Assembly (NCBI RefSeq): GCF_002878395.1
Contig: NW_025892965.1
Span: 224,682-288,681, forward strand
Direction: 5' to 3'
Source of the DNA: Capsicum annuum
Taxonomy: Eukaryota > Streptophyta > Magnoliopsida > Solanales > Solanaceae
DNA: 64,000 bases
Within the stretch, counting starts at the first letter, position 1. Each line of letters starts with the position of its first letter. A program made the translations under genes and the position numbers. Of this stretch, positions 1 through 10,463 are shown piece after piece. The notes under the pieces are model-generated. The model made no database searches, was not told the origin of the DNA, and saw only the letters and a program-made list of their open reading frames with translations.

Positions 1-159
1 AATGGAATATCTAGAGCTGTAAGTCCTCATGCAAAGTCAACTTAATTAAGTCATCAATCTGCAAAACATAAATGCAACCATGAACTCTCAAAACACACTT
101 ACAATTTATGTTGACACTCTCTGACTCTACACTCAACACCTTACACTAATGAAACAAAT

Positions 160-620
160 CTTGCCATCCTCAAACTAATGATCTCAAATCGGATCAAATA
201 AAAGACCTCACCTCCATATTAGCAAAAATCCACCAAGGATCTAAAATATCATAGTCCTTAAGCAACTCTTTCTATCTATGTTGCCAAGAATTAAGATCCC
301 TCTAGTCATTAGATGTTAAAGACCTTGATGCTTGCCGAAAATATCACAATACATGTCATAAAGATAATACCTTACTATCATAAGTGTGAAAACTATTGCC
401 GCAAACTCTATCTCATTTGTGGGGTAGTTGCGCTAGTGAACCTTAAGCTATCTAGAAGCATAAGTAATATCATGAACCTGCAACATCAAAACACAACCTA
501 GAACAACACCAGAAGCTTTACATAATACAATGAATCCCTCACCCTCAATAGTAAGAGCATAAATAGGAGCTGATGAAAAAAATACTTGAGTTTTCCTAAG
601 TTAATCTCACACCCCTTAAA
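160..620 (-). pseudogene. RNase H domain remnant of T0 pol
   Basis: On the minus strand the translation contains a GFIVLCKASG segment, corresponding to the usual catalytic 'F.V.CDAS' strand, followed by YASR.LK, NYPTN and a YLYD..CDIF segment. These are the landmarks of gypsy RNase H. The first catalytic Asp (CDAS) reads as Lys here, so activity should be lost. Several stops interrupt it. It follows the RT of the same relic directly. Confidence 0.75.
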
Positions 621-639
621 CTATTAGAAAGGAACCTCC

Positions 640-1330
640 TTTTAACTTACTCTAGTCATAGGGGCTAAAATAGTAACAAAACCCTTGATGAATCTCAGTC
701 AGATATGTAGGTCTAGCCCAATCATGAATCATATCAATCTTGGTTGGGTCTACCATAATACCATTCTTTGAAATCACATATCAAAGGAATGTTATAGACC
801 CAAGACAAAACTCACACTTAGATAATTTGGCTAAAACCACATGATGTCTCAAATTATGGAGCACAATCCTCAAATATAACACATACTCCACTCTACTACT
901 CGAATACACAAGGATGTTGTCAATTAACACAACCATAAAGAATTCCAAATAAGGTTTGAATCCTCAGTTGATCCAATCTATACGAGCAGTTAAGGCATTA
1001 GTTAATTGAAAAACACAACTAAGAAATCAGAATGACCATAACGGATCGTAAAAGCTACCTTCGGGATATCCTCAGCCAAAATCCAAAACATACAGTTACC
1101 ATACCTCAAATCAATCTAAGAAAATACTACTGGACCCTTAGGTGAGAAAATCATCAATGCAAGCCATAAGATAATAGTTCCTTACCATCACCTTATTAAA
1201 CTGCCTATAATCAATATATAAGTGCATAGAACTATCTTTTTTCTTCAAAAACAATGCAATAGTTCCCTAAAGAGACACACTTAGTCTAATAAAATCCTAA
1301 CTAAAAAGATCCAAAAGTTGTGAATTTAGC
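640..1330 (-). pseudogene. Reverse transcriptase remnant of T0 pol, catalytic Asp changed
   Basis: The minus-strand translation runs through a recognisable palm segment. The catalytic box reads LIDNILVYS where gypsy elements have FIDDILVYS. It continues into LSKCEFCLG and a VDPTKI stretch typical of the RT-RNase H boundary. The second catalytic Asp is Asn (codon at 916-918, a single G-to-A change). Together with internal stops this makes the domain inactive. The upstream fingers region (about 1040-1330) is still partly legible. Confidence 0.85.
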
Positions 1331-1419
1331 TCCTTAAGGTTGATCAGAGCCATATGATTAGGTGACATAGAAATAAGTTGGGTGCTAGTCTTGAGATTAA
1401 TAAAAAACTCAATAATATG

Positions 1420-2030
1420 AACAGGGGGAATATAAGGTAGGTTAGTGGGGAATGCATTAGGAAACTCACTCATAACTGGAATAGAGTAAAGCTAAGGTCT
1501 ATCCATACTAGTATCATAAATATAAGAGATATAAGACTCGCATCCCTCTAAATAAGCCTTGTAGCACAAACATAAGAAATAATCCCCATAGGCTCATGTA
1601 CAATTGCTACTTTCCATATGAATAGGGAACACTGGGCATGACTAAGGTTATAGACTTGGCAAAAAAATCCATGACCACTTGATAGTGGGATACCCAATCC
1701 ATGCCTAGAATCACATGAAAATCCACCGTATCTAGAATAGTTAGATCAACATAAGTATAAACATTACAAACAATCATAACACATAATTTGAAAACCTAAT
1801 ACAGTACTAAAGAATCACACATGAGAGTAGATACCCGCAATGAAATAGACTTTAAGTCATAAGACAAATCAAACCATGGTGCATAATAAAAAGATATATA
1901 TGAATAAATTGATTTGAAATCAAATACAGCAAGGGCTAACTGGCGACACACTAAAATCATACTTCTATCTAAAACATCTAAAGTATCAGCTTGGGGTCTA
2001 GTAGGTATAGCATTCAACTAACCATGCTCG
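1420..2030 (-). pseudogene. Aspartic protease remnant of T0
   Basis: Near 1681-1729 the minus strand encodes VDFHVILGMDW, the well-conserved C-terminal strand of gypsy proteases ('FDVILGMDWL'). The N-terminal part with the active-site triad lies toward 2000 and is badly decayed, and I could not place the catalytic Asp with certainty. It lies between gag and RT as expected. An apparent 73-residue minus ORF at 1796-2017 is not in a recognisable protease frame. Confidence 0.65.
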
Positions 2031-2199
2031 GGACCTAGCTGGGTACCTAACTAATCTCTTGTCCTGCCTGACTGAGAACCTTCTTGAGTACCTTGAGAAC
2101 CACTATAACGACTATGAGAAAAACCTCTAGTTGAGTGATGAACTGCTCTAATAGGGAGAACACTCTAAGCTATAACAATGATTGACTCAAAAAGATGAT

Positions 2200-3430
2200 A
2201 CTCTTGATAATAGAGACCACAACCCCCACAAGTATAACATAAAATCAGAGAAAAAATAAAACCAATAGAACCTATTGACCCAGAGTAACCACCATGACAA
2301 GAGTGACCAAAGGATGAAGCCATCAAAGACAGATTGCTAACTGGACTAGGGTGATCACTAGTACTCGACTAACCTCAATCAGTGATCTAAAGAGATTTCT
2401 AAAATGTTTAACCAGTCTAAATCTGAGGTTGATAGGATGGACATAGGGAATACCCACCACGATAACTAAAACCTCTAAATCAGGAACTATCATTGCCCCC
2501 TTGGGACTTACAATGTATCTCTTATATCACCTAATCATGATTTGGAACCTCAACAATAAAGTTGCTTGCTATAAATAAACTATAAGTTTACGTACAAATG
2601 GAAAGTCTCAACCTTATAACAAAGCAACAAAATCTCATACTCTATATCTAAAATAGAAGTTGTATGCCTAAACAACTCATGAAAATGAGCCTCATACTCT
2701 TTAACTATCACGGATATCTTATCTAATAAAGAGAAGGTTAAAAGGCATATACTTTTGCATGAACATCTCAGAGAATTGAACCCAAGTAAATGGAAAAGAT
2801 CAAGTTGGTTTGGAATCTATAAAACCTCTCCACCAATAATGAGAAGACAAATCCAATTGAAATATGGTGTATTCTACACCACAAGTGCCAATAAGGACAA
2901 AATTATAGAGCCTATCCTCACAAGAAATCAGAAACAAAAGTGCATCCTCACCATGAGTATTAGAAAACATATATGGAGCCAATCTCAAGAATTTACTAAA
3001 CATCTTATGATTCTGGGTAGATTTAGTAGGATAGGTTACTACTGAGTGAGAAACTACAGATAGAGGAACTCAAGTCAACGAACCACAGCTATAGGATGCA
3101 ACCCAACCTCAGTACTACTCTGATCTATACACTATGCACCATTAAATAGTGCACTACCAACTAAGCCCAAAATATAAACCAACATATCTTAGAGAAAAAT
3201 AAAAAGAAATAAAATCTTGTGGAGCCTAGGCTAGTCCCTTGACCACCGCTGGTTTTTTGGGAAGAATATTTAGCTCATAAGCAAGGATATAGTCTGGTGG
3301 GGGACCCCTATCCCAAACCTTGTTGAGATACATTTTATAGTTGTCCAAGACCTCTAGGTCATCCATAAATAGGAGTAGGATACCTTGGCATGGTATTGGG
3401 ACCCTCATCTCATGTAGAGGTATCACATGT
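2200..3430 (-). pseudogene. Gag remnant of T0
   Basis: The minus-strand segment at 2800-3003 keeps the core of a retrotransposon capsid: EDALLFLISCEDRL, then a VEYTIFQLD segment, then YWWRGFIDSKP, followed in another frame by WVQFSEMFMQKYMP. This matches the Tekay gag pattern in which a Trp-Trp-Arg motif precedes the second helix bundle. A cysteine-rich CYTCGGCG segment near 2225-2260 is the decayed zinc knuckle. An open reading segment at 3226-3426 covers the likely N-terminal part. Frames change at least three times. Confidence 0.8.
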
Positions 3431-3631
3431 CCTGGCTATCTGTAAAAGAGTAAAGTCCAAGGAATACTTATACAAACCAAATCACACTTTTTTAACAATA
3501 TGATTGAAAGAATTGATGAACTCCTAAGAATGTCCCATAGACATCCAAAGATAGGAAATTGATGTTATCATTCAGATCTATAGGACTATACTAGGCACTT
3601 GCTCTTGTATTGATAATATCGTTGTAGCCTA

Positions 3632-3646
3632 GGCTCTGATACCCAT
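3632..3646 (-). other. Primer binding site, initiator-Met type (T0)
   Basis: On the minus strand the sequence next to the LTR reads TGGGTATCAGAGCC, close to the plant initiator-tRNA-Met primer site TGGTATCAGAGCC. It starts immediately after the LTR end. It would prime minus-strand DNA synthesis during retrotransposition. It fixes the orientation of the element and the inner edge of the LTR. Confidence 0.85.
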
Positions 3647-4670
3647 TGGTCATAACCCTATTTGCAAGTCATGATGGAACCTACTAAATCCCAGTAGTAG
3701 GTAAGCCAAACCATAACCCGGAGCTACCAAAAGGGTTTAATTAATTAGGAATTGCCTACATGGGCAATATTTCAAGAACAAAATTTATAAATAACAAAGG
3801 TTCTAGATAAAATAAATAGTCAATACAAGATACCAATCCTATGACTTTGTATAGCTAGTACAAGAGCATCTAATAGTATCAATACAACTCAAAAATCTAG
3901 ATTAGTTAATACATCGATCTCGGTAACTAAAGACTACATATAAAAGGTAGAGGGAAATGGGCAGCTCAAACTCTAATGCTTATCCTATCTCCAAAAATAA
4001 ATAACCACACAAAAAATGATAAACAATGGTAGCTAGTACTTGGATCTACACCAAGAAAGGTACTGAATTATAGTATGAGTACCAAAATAATGGTTACTCA
4101 ATGGGAATCATCGACCAACTAAACTAAATCATGATATAAGAATGATAAAATGCAAGATATCATAACTAAGTCAAGGTAAAAAAATAAACCTGGATCATTT
4201 CTAACACCGTTATACATAATAATTATATAAACCAAAATGATAACATGATGTAACATAATATCACAAAATCAATCACAAACTACAAAATTGGCTCCCATAC
4301 ACCATAGGTGCGAAAAAAAAGAACTCATCACAGCACCTATTCGATAGGAGAGTACACTCAAGAGAAGAATAAGAAATCAACTGAACATTATAACTAACCC
4401 TAGTTGTCATGCACAATTTACTCACACTCCACAATGTTACCATCATGTAGCAAAATTAAAATCATTGTATACCATTAATATTTTTAACTTGTCATCACTT
4501 ATTAACCAATCTATTTAACAATTAGAATTTATTTATATCATTCCATCTTATAACTATTTCCCCAACAAATCCTAAATTACTACCTTTAATTTTACACATC
4601 GATATCATTAATCATAAAAAGTATATCATCATGACATAATATACAAATCTAGTCGCGAACCAGAAAATAT

Positions 4671-4860
4671 AATCAATATCTTTACTTGAACAGGTATAAT
4701 CAATAACTGAACTCAAACAAGTAAAGATAATCAATATTCAAACTTGAACCAGTAAATAATCAATAGCTAGACTAAAACTGATAAATATAATCAATATTAA
4801 TACTTCAATCATTAAATACTTAATATCCAAATTTGAACCGATAAATATGATCAACAACAT
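4671..4860. repeat. About 30-bp tandem repeat inside T-family LTR, seven units
   Basis: The word AATCAAT or a close variant recurs at 4671, 4698, 4729, 4758, 4789, 4819 and 4849, a period of 27-31 bases. Each unit is a variant of 'ATAATCAATA...CTTGAACCAGTAAAT'. The plus-strand T LTR holds the reverse-complement theme at about 20900-21110, as does the T LTR remnant at about 55640-55830, so it is an inherited LTR feature. Confidence 0.8.
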
Positions 4861-4883
4861 TACAATCTTCTAGTCTCGAATCA

Positions 4884-4914
4884 AATATATATTGATATAT
4901 ATATATATATATAA
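4884..4914. repeat. TA microsatellite
   Basis: A short run of alternating T and A with one interruption, inside the T0 LTR next to the 30-bp tandem repeat. It probably arose by slippage. Confidence 0.8.
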
Positions 4915-5538
4915 TGCACATAATAAATAGTGTCATCAATATGCATAAGTAAAACCATAATAAATATGAGACAATCCTCACATTAAGAAACATAACCATC
5001 AAGTGTCAATATTTCTCAATATTAGCTCAATACATATTTACAAGAGTCTAATAAGTGTATAAGGTTTTACCAAAGCTAACATATGTCATAGCCTATACTG
5101 GGTTATGAGTTCACTTCTAATCCTCAATTTCCATTTAATAGAATTCTAACTAAATTAGGCTTAAGGTATCTAAATCCACTTTTAAAGGTATGGTAAGCCA
5201 CACTTAGTCCTACGGTAGAGATTCTACTCAAGCACATTAACTAAGACTAATAGAATATATGGTAACTTTCGCTATTTTAATGAACTAAGACCAACTAAAC
5301 CTAAGCATAATTAAATAGAGCATTCTACTTTGTCATGAGAAGTCTAAGGCATTCTCATGCTAAACATGAGTAATGAAGTCTAATTCTCTAAGGTTCAAGG
5401 CAACAAGCTAAGTATTTTAACTCTTACAGTTTCAAATTACTGAAACGATCTTACCAATACCATATATTTCATATTATCAATCCAAAACCTAAAACCCATA
5501 CCAATCTAACAAGATATCTTATGAATTTTATGATATAG

Positions 5539-7027
5539 TGATAATGCTCAAACGACACCTCTTTAATGAGAATGTAAGCAATTGTTGTCAATATATAACC
5601 CGACTAGGTTTGGTTCAAATCCCATAGGCAATATGGTGTGAACTTAAGTTGTTTTCGATTTGATCAATAGATAGTTGTATATTTCTTGAAATGGGGTTTT
5701 TGGAGATTAGCCAATAAATGTTGATCACTTTAGTTTCAGGGTTTGTAATAAAGAGTTTATGGAAAACACGAATTATTTTCACTATGGGTTTTACTACTTG
5801 ACAGATGCTAACAGTGATTCAAGATTCTCACAGTAGGTAGGACAATATATTATCATTATCCAAGTTTGCCTAAATGTCTCTCGACCTACTTAAGCATTTA
5901 ATTACCTAATCCTCTCAGACATAGGAAATTTATATTTACTAACCAGACTTCACTCAGGTTAATCAACCTTGTTACAATGTCAATTTTAATTTGAATTTTA
6001 GTGTTTCCAAGTCCCTGTCAATAATTCACTTTCTACTATATTTGATTCCTTATCTCAAGAAAATCAAAGTAGGTGTTATCTATCATTTGCAACCAATAGA
6101 CGATAATTAAAATCTTTGATTTATTAAGGCGTCCTATTACCTTTAGAATCTTAAACAAATAGCATCTTATGTAGACTTAACCCATAGATCTCATAATTCG
6201 GGTTGAAGAGATTTCACCACTCATAATGTAATAAGCGAAACAACTAGATGTATTCATAATTTAAAAGATGAACTTACCACAATATGAATAGTAACTAGTG
6301 ATTCTCAGATTATATCACAATAGCAATCCCTAAATATTGATGAAAATCTCTTCAAAGTTAATTGTTTTTCAAGCTAAGAAACTACAGAGAAAAATAACAA
6401 AATACGTGTGTCCAAAAATAGGTTCAAGAACTCTTTAGAAAACCCTATACTATGCTTTAAATAGTTTATCCTAATTATGGAAAAAATCACAGAGTTCAGT
6501 AATTTCTCAGATTAAGTGATGAAATTTGTGACACCTTATCAGGAGTCTAACAATTTATCACAAATATCGTCATCTCCTTCTTCAGTTTTAGCACTTCCTA
6601 CTTAAGTTTGATGATGAAACCTGATGACATATCAACTCTTTAATGACTTATCAGGAAATACCATTACAATTTTCAGTTGAGGTCCATTCTCTATCTAAGG
6701 TTGACAGTGTATCTGATAACTTATTATAGGGCTGAGGACTTATTAGGAATGTCATCACAAACTCCAATCAAAAACAAATCACTGTCTAAGCCTGATGATG
6801 AGGATGATAACTTATTAGAGTGCTGATGACTTATTTGGAATGTCATTAGCAATACTTCTCTTCTATTTGATTCAGATTTCAACTCTTTTGCTTCCATCCT
6901 TGTTGGTTCTCTTACGCCTCAACCATAAAATAAAAGATAAAGGATCAAAAATGACAAAAATTGCTTAAGACTTTGCAATTATTCTAAGTTAAAAGTCTCA
7001 AATGTGTTAGCATTTGCACACACATCA
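5539..7027 (-). repeat. Athila LTR-A (3' LTR), complete
   Basis: It starts TGATAATGCTC and ends ...CACATCA on the plus strand, so on its own strand it runs TGATGTG to GCATTATCA, with the four-base inverted ends TGAT/ATCA. A polypurine tract abuts it at 7028. At 1489 bases it is intact in length. It includes four 92-bp repeats in U3 (6517-6885) and, near the U5 end (5608-5631), a box resembling the T-arm of a tRNA. The flanking bases TATAG at 5534-5538 could be a target duplication, but the other side is lost. Confidence 0.9.
6517..6885 (-). repeat. 92-bp tandem repeat in LTR-A U3, four units
   Basis: Units begin at 6517, 6609, 6702 and 6793, spaced 92, 93 and 91 bases. Each contains TGATGA near its start, a GATAACTTAT/GATGACTTAT core, a second GACTTAT about 20 bases on, then an AATGTCAT-like word. 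LTR-B keeps the first unit (11439) and most of the second (11531-11611) before it is truncated. Tandem repeats in U3 of plant retrotransposons often carry enhancer activity; whether these do is unknown. Confidence 0.8.
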
Positions 7028-7040
7028 ACACCCTCAATTT
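7028..7040 (-). other. Polypurine tract of the Athila element
   Basis: On the minus strand AAATTGAGGGTGT sits directly before the LTR start TGATGTG. It is a decayed version of the purine-rich plus-strand primer seen in the related plus-strand copies (AAGTTGGGGGTGT). Just before it lies GAGGACAAGCAA-like sequence, which also precedes the tract in the other copies. Confidence 0.8.
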
Positions 7041-7450
7041 AAAACAATTGCTTGTCTTCAAGAAAATCAAACATAACCCAGAGGATACAAAGTACATTCG
7101 ACAGTCAATAATCCATATTATCTCGAAACACTATCACCATCTCCAAGGTCAGTCAATTCAAGAACAACTATGTATATTATTGAAGAACAACAATGCAACA
7201 TACATAAATCAAGATACGATGGTAATTCAGCTATAACAACCATGCATACACCAGTATTACACTATCACAATAAGTTAGAAACTAGCAACATATCTGGTGT
7301 GCCCTTAAAACAATGAAATCCCTTTTTTGTCATGTCACCAATCATATATGTGACCATGGGGACAATCAAAAGACACTCACTCTCAGAATGAAGTTCTAAT
7401 TAATGTATGCCAATGACTATAAGATTGCCCTTATTTTCATAACCATAGTG
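7041..7450 (-). other. Athila 3' noncoding stretch, element 2
   Basis: This lies between the polypurine tract and a deletion scar near 7450. Its inner end, 7397-7445, matches 11614-11670 in the second internal region (both read TGTATGCCAA then an ATTTTCAT word). Beyond about 7450 the sequence switches to the start of the RT region, homologous to about 15345 onward. The RT-to-integrase block has therefore been deleted here. The plus-strand ORF at 7048-7236 has no recognisable product. Confidence 0.7.
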
Positions 7451-8560
7451 TTCGATATTTGGAGTACAATCTTCTTGAAGTTGTATTTTATACGTGTATA
7501 CGCCAGGTAAAATGCAAATAATATCTGCGATGGTCCATCCTATAACTCTTTTGTACCTCTGAAGTACTAAAATAAGTGCTTCTACCTGCTCCTCACCTAA
7601 ATTAGCCACAATAATAGCGGGTAGCGTGTTTCCATTTCCCAAAAACAATTACCTTAAGTGACCAGGTAGTTCTTCCAATTCCAATATTGGTGGCTCTTTA
7701 ATGGATGGCATAGCCAATGGTATTGGTCGATTAGCAAGATCAGGGTCTAGCTTCTTAGGAGTGTAAGGATATACCCATTCCTGACAAAACATAAATAGTA
7801 TCTTCGTACTCCTCAATACATTCACGATAAAAATTCATCAAAAACTGTAGCTAAAGGCTCAACCACGAGTTTCTCCTCTATTGAAACCTCTTGTTCGTCC
7901 TCATAATACACATCAACTACTGAGAACACACTCATTTCTTTATGATGCTTCGTTGATTAGCCCACATCAAGTTGTACCACTTCATCATTTATTCTAAATA
8001 AGAGCTCATTTACTCTTAATTCAATCAACATACTTTTGGTTGCAAGGAAAGGTCAACCCAAGATTACGGGCACCTCGAAGTCCACCTCGTATACCAAAAT
8101 AATGAAATCTTCAAGGAATATGAAGTTATCTACCTTCACCAACACATCATACAAAATACCAATAGATCATTTTACTGACCTATCCGCCATCACGAGTCAC
8201 ATGTTGGTGGGTGTGGGATTTCCTAAACCCAACTTTTTATATAGAGCCAGCTGGATCAAATTAATGCTCTCACCTAGATCATATAATGCCTCAGTAAATT
8301 CCATATTCCCAATCGTACAGGGAATAAAGAATGCTTCTGGGTGTTGCTTCTTCTATACCAAGGTCCTCAAAGAAATAGCGCTACAATGATGGAGATTATT
8401 CTCCGATTCGTAGATCACTGCTCTTTTCTTAGTCACAAGGTCCTTCATGAATTTAGAATATTCTAGTAATTGCTCGAGTGCCTCAACCAATGTCACATTC
8501 ATTGTCAATTGTTTGATCATTGCCATGAACATGCTAAATTTTACATCATTAATTCTTTTC
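7451..8560 (-). pseudogene. Athila protease and RT onset, element 2
   Basis: On the minus strand about 8300-8040 encodes a YDLGESINLI active-site region (the Athila protease motif is 'CDLGASINLMP'), followed by LGNPTPTNM and ADRSVK. The segment is closely matched by the second copy at 16060-16419. A linker rich in Glu and Asp follows, then FLGNGNTLPAIIVANLGEEQVEAL at 7400-7648, the beginning of the RT domain. The RT then breaks off at the deletion. Frameshifts separate the parts, so no protease would be made. Confidence 0.85.
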
Positions 8561-8639
8561 TTTAATCATTGAGGAAAGGGAGGTGGTGGTCTTGAGAGAG
8601 TTATCAACACTACATCCTTCTCCTTCTGTTTCTCTTTCT

Positions 8640-10268
8640 AGGAGCATCATCATAACCATCCATCTTCTAAGACTCCATTGGATCACCTTCTTCCGAGTCA
8701 TCATCAACCACCTCATTAACTATATTTTTTCCCACTAAAGGGCTAGGTAATCTCTTACCACTTGTATTGCTAATCTCCATATATGAGCCATCATTCTGCG
8801 GATTCTGGATTGTATCATTTAGTAATGTCCCACTCTTTATTTGGTTAAATACTGCAGAGAGTTGACTCATCTGCTGCTCCAATATTTTTATTGTGGTGGA
8901 GTGTGAGTTTACCAACTGACTAATAGATGAACGATTGCTCTTCTTGGTAGTCAGACCAGAGTTGGTAGAATCCACTTCCTTCAGCAACTTAGCCATCATG
9001 TCCTCCATGGACATCTTTTTTGTAGTTTTTGTAGCAGCCTCACGATTTCCAGAGGGACATATAGCCTGCTCCTATTGTTATAGTTCCTCTAATTTCCTTT
9101 CTCCCTATATTTATAACCAGGCTTATCATAATAATTCCAACCTTGATTTCCTTGGCTATTACCTCGGAAACCCTCTGATTATTAACATAGTTTGCCTCTT
9201 CTTCTAAATCAGCATCACCTCTATCTTGTGATCCCAAAGCTTTCACCTTCTCAGTCTTGCCTGATAGAAAGTGCTTGGTTAGCAAGTCCATCTTCATTTT
9301 TATGTGAGCCATGTCTCTTTCATGCTCCTCATCTCTTTTGCATTGTTTCGCAGTTATACCCATAGAAACAGTGGGGCTGGCTACCATAGAGTCTCTAGTA
9401 TGCCATGCCCAACTCTGTTTGGTCATTCTCTCTAGCATTTTTGAAGCTTATGGGAATGTAAGATCAACAAATGAACCACCAACCACATTATCTACAATTG
9501 GTTTTGTCACAGAGTTAAGAGCCCTGTACAAACTCTCCAACAAGTGTATGTCTGTCATATTATGGTTCAGATACTGCATCAGCTTCTTTTTGAATCTCTC
9601 CCAGGTTTCATGCACAGATTTAGTTGGGAGCTGCCTAAAGTTGCTGATCTCATCCCTCAACTGTACCCTCCTAGAATGCGAAAAGAACCTTTCTAGGAAA
9701 GCACTTACCAACAGCCTCTAGTTAGTTATAAAATTGGGTGTCATCTCATTAAGCCATAATGTTTCCTCCCCAGACAGAGACAACGAAAACAATCTCAACC
9801 GGATAGCATTCTGAACAACTCCTGGGTTATTAAAAGCTTTACAAATGGTTACAAAGTTCAACAAATACAAGTTAGGGTGATCCCCAGGAAGCCCACCAAA
9901 CAACCTCTTTAGATTGAGGAATTGAATCATAGTACTCGTAATGTTGAATTTTTCCCCAGTTGCCAATAGTGGAGGAATAATTGCACCCGTTGTACCTTCT
10001 CCATCCATTCCATCATCATAATCATTGAGGTCATACTGGATCGGATGGTATCTTGCCTACCTCAAAACGGATAGTTCCTGTTACCATTATGTTGTAATGG
10101 TGTAGCTACTTGCTCTGCTCGCCTTGGGTTACCAGGGTTTAACAACTCCTCATCTCCCAAATCTTCATCCTCAGGATTTGGATATTGTACTTGTTTACTG
10201 GCATTCTGTACATTTACATAAGATCTAGCTAAGGCAGCTAACCTATCAGTCTCCTTCTGGTCGGCCAT
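8640..10268 (-). pseudogene. Athila gag, element 2
   Basis: Consecutive minus-strand open pieces rebuild the Athila gag layout. 10062-10268 is the N-terminus (MADQKETDRLAAL..., ending LNPGNPRRAEQ). 9718-10008 carries the FGGLPGDHPNLYLLNF capsid stretch. 9448-9711 carries FLERFFSHSRRVQLRDEI and WERFKKKLMQYLNHN, the classic retrotransposon gag helix pair. 9040-9438 and 8667-9014 carry the basic and coiled C-terminal parts (EQQMSQLSAVFNQ). The GFRGNSQGNQGWNYYDKPGY segment sits in a shifted frame near 9060-9180. The start at 10268 is chosen because the second copy has the same MAD(R/Q) start. At least three frameshifts separate the pieces. Confidence 0.9.
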
Positions 10269-10440
10269 TCTTCCAATTCAGTGTGGTTCCAGATTAAATG
10301 GTAATAATACTTTTTTGAAACTTCTGGTTATTGGATACACTACAAAGATTCTGCAATAAAGAAAAACAACAAATAAATGTAAAACTAGGAAACTTGACTA
10401 ACAGTCAATTAGCGCAGACAAACTTTAATTTGGAACTGTA

Positions 10441-10460
10441 TTCCCCGGCAACGATACCAT
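10441..10460 (-). other. Primer binding site, tRNA-Asp-derived type
   Basis: The minus strand next to LTR-B reads ATGGTATCGTTGCCGGGGAA. This resembles the tRNA-Asp primer site of Athila/Tat elements (TGGCGCCGTTGCCGGGGA) with changes at the third to sixth bases. Three bases separate it from the LTR end at 10464. It marks the 5' end of element 2. Confidence 0.8.
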
Positions 10461-10463
10461 TTT

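Larger units (their letters stand above)
1..3646 (-). mobile_element. Internal region of a Tekay-like Ty3/gypsy element (T0)
   Basis: Read on the minus strand, this stretch gives gag, zinc knuckle, protease, reverse transcriptase and RNase H in that order. The window edge cuts off the integrase. The primer site and an LTR follow at higher coordinates. The order protease-RT-RNase H places it in Ty3/gypsy. The LTR and gag match the plus-strand copy at 19185-26570. All reading frames are broken by stops and shifts, so it is a dead copy. The Tekay/Del clade call is inference from gag style and primer type. Confidence 0.85.
3647..5538 (-). repeat. LTR of T0, truncated
   Basis: Its inner end reads TGGTCATAACC on the plus strand, the complement of the GGTCATTACA-type end seen at 21996. 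The last part aligns well with 20440-21996: both contain the phrase around 'GGTACTCATACTA' and both run into the primer site. The outer part (T1 equivalents 19185-20440) is missing because the Athila composite begins at 5539. No coding content is visible. A 30-bp tandem repeat and a TA microsatellite lie inside. Confidence 0.8.

Noticed and set aside
6517..6885. CRISPR-like array
   Set aside because: The 92-bp units are degenerate along their whole length, with no short constant repeat and unique spacers, and the window is eukaryotic.
8036..8389. 117-codon plus-strand frame and its twin at 15959-16279
   Set aside because: Both are the complement of the Athila protease; the minus strand carries the recognisable motif.
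9311..9721. 136-codon plus-strand frame
   Set aside because: It is antisense to gag pieces on the minus strand.
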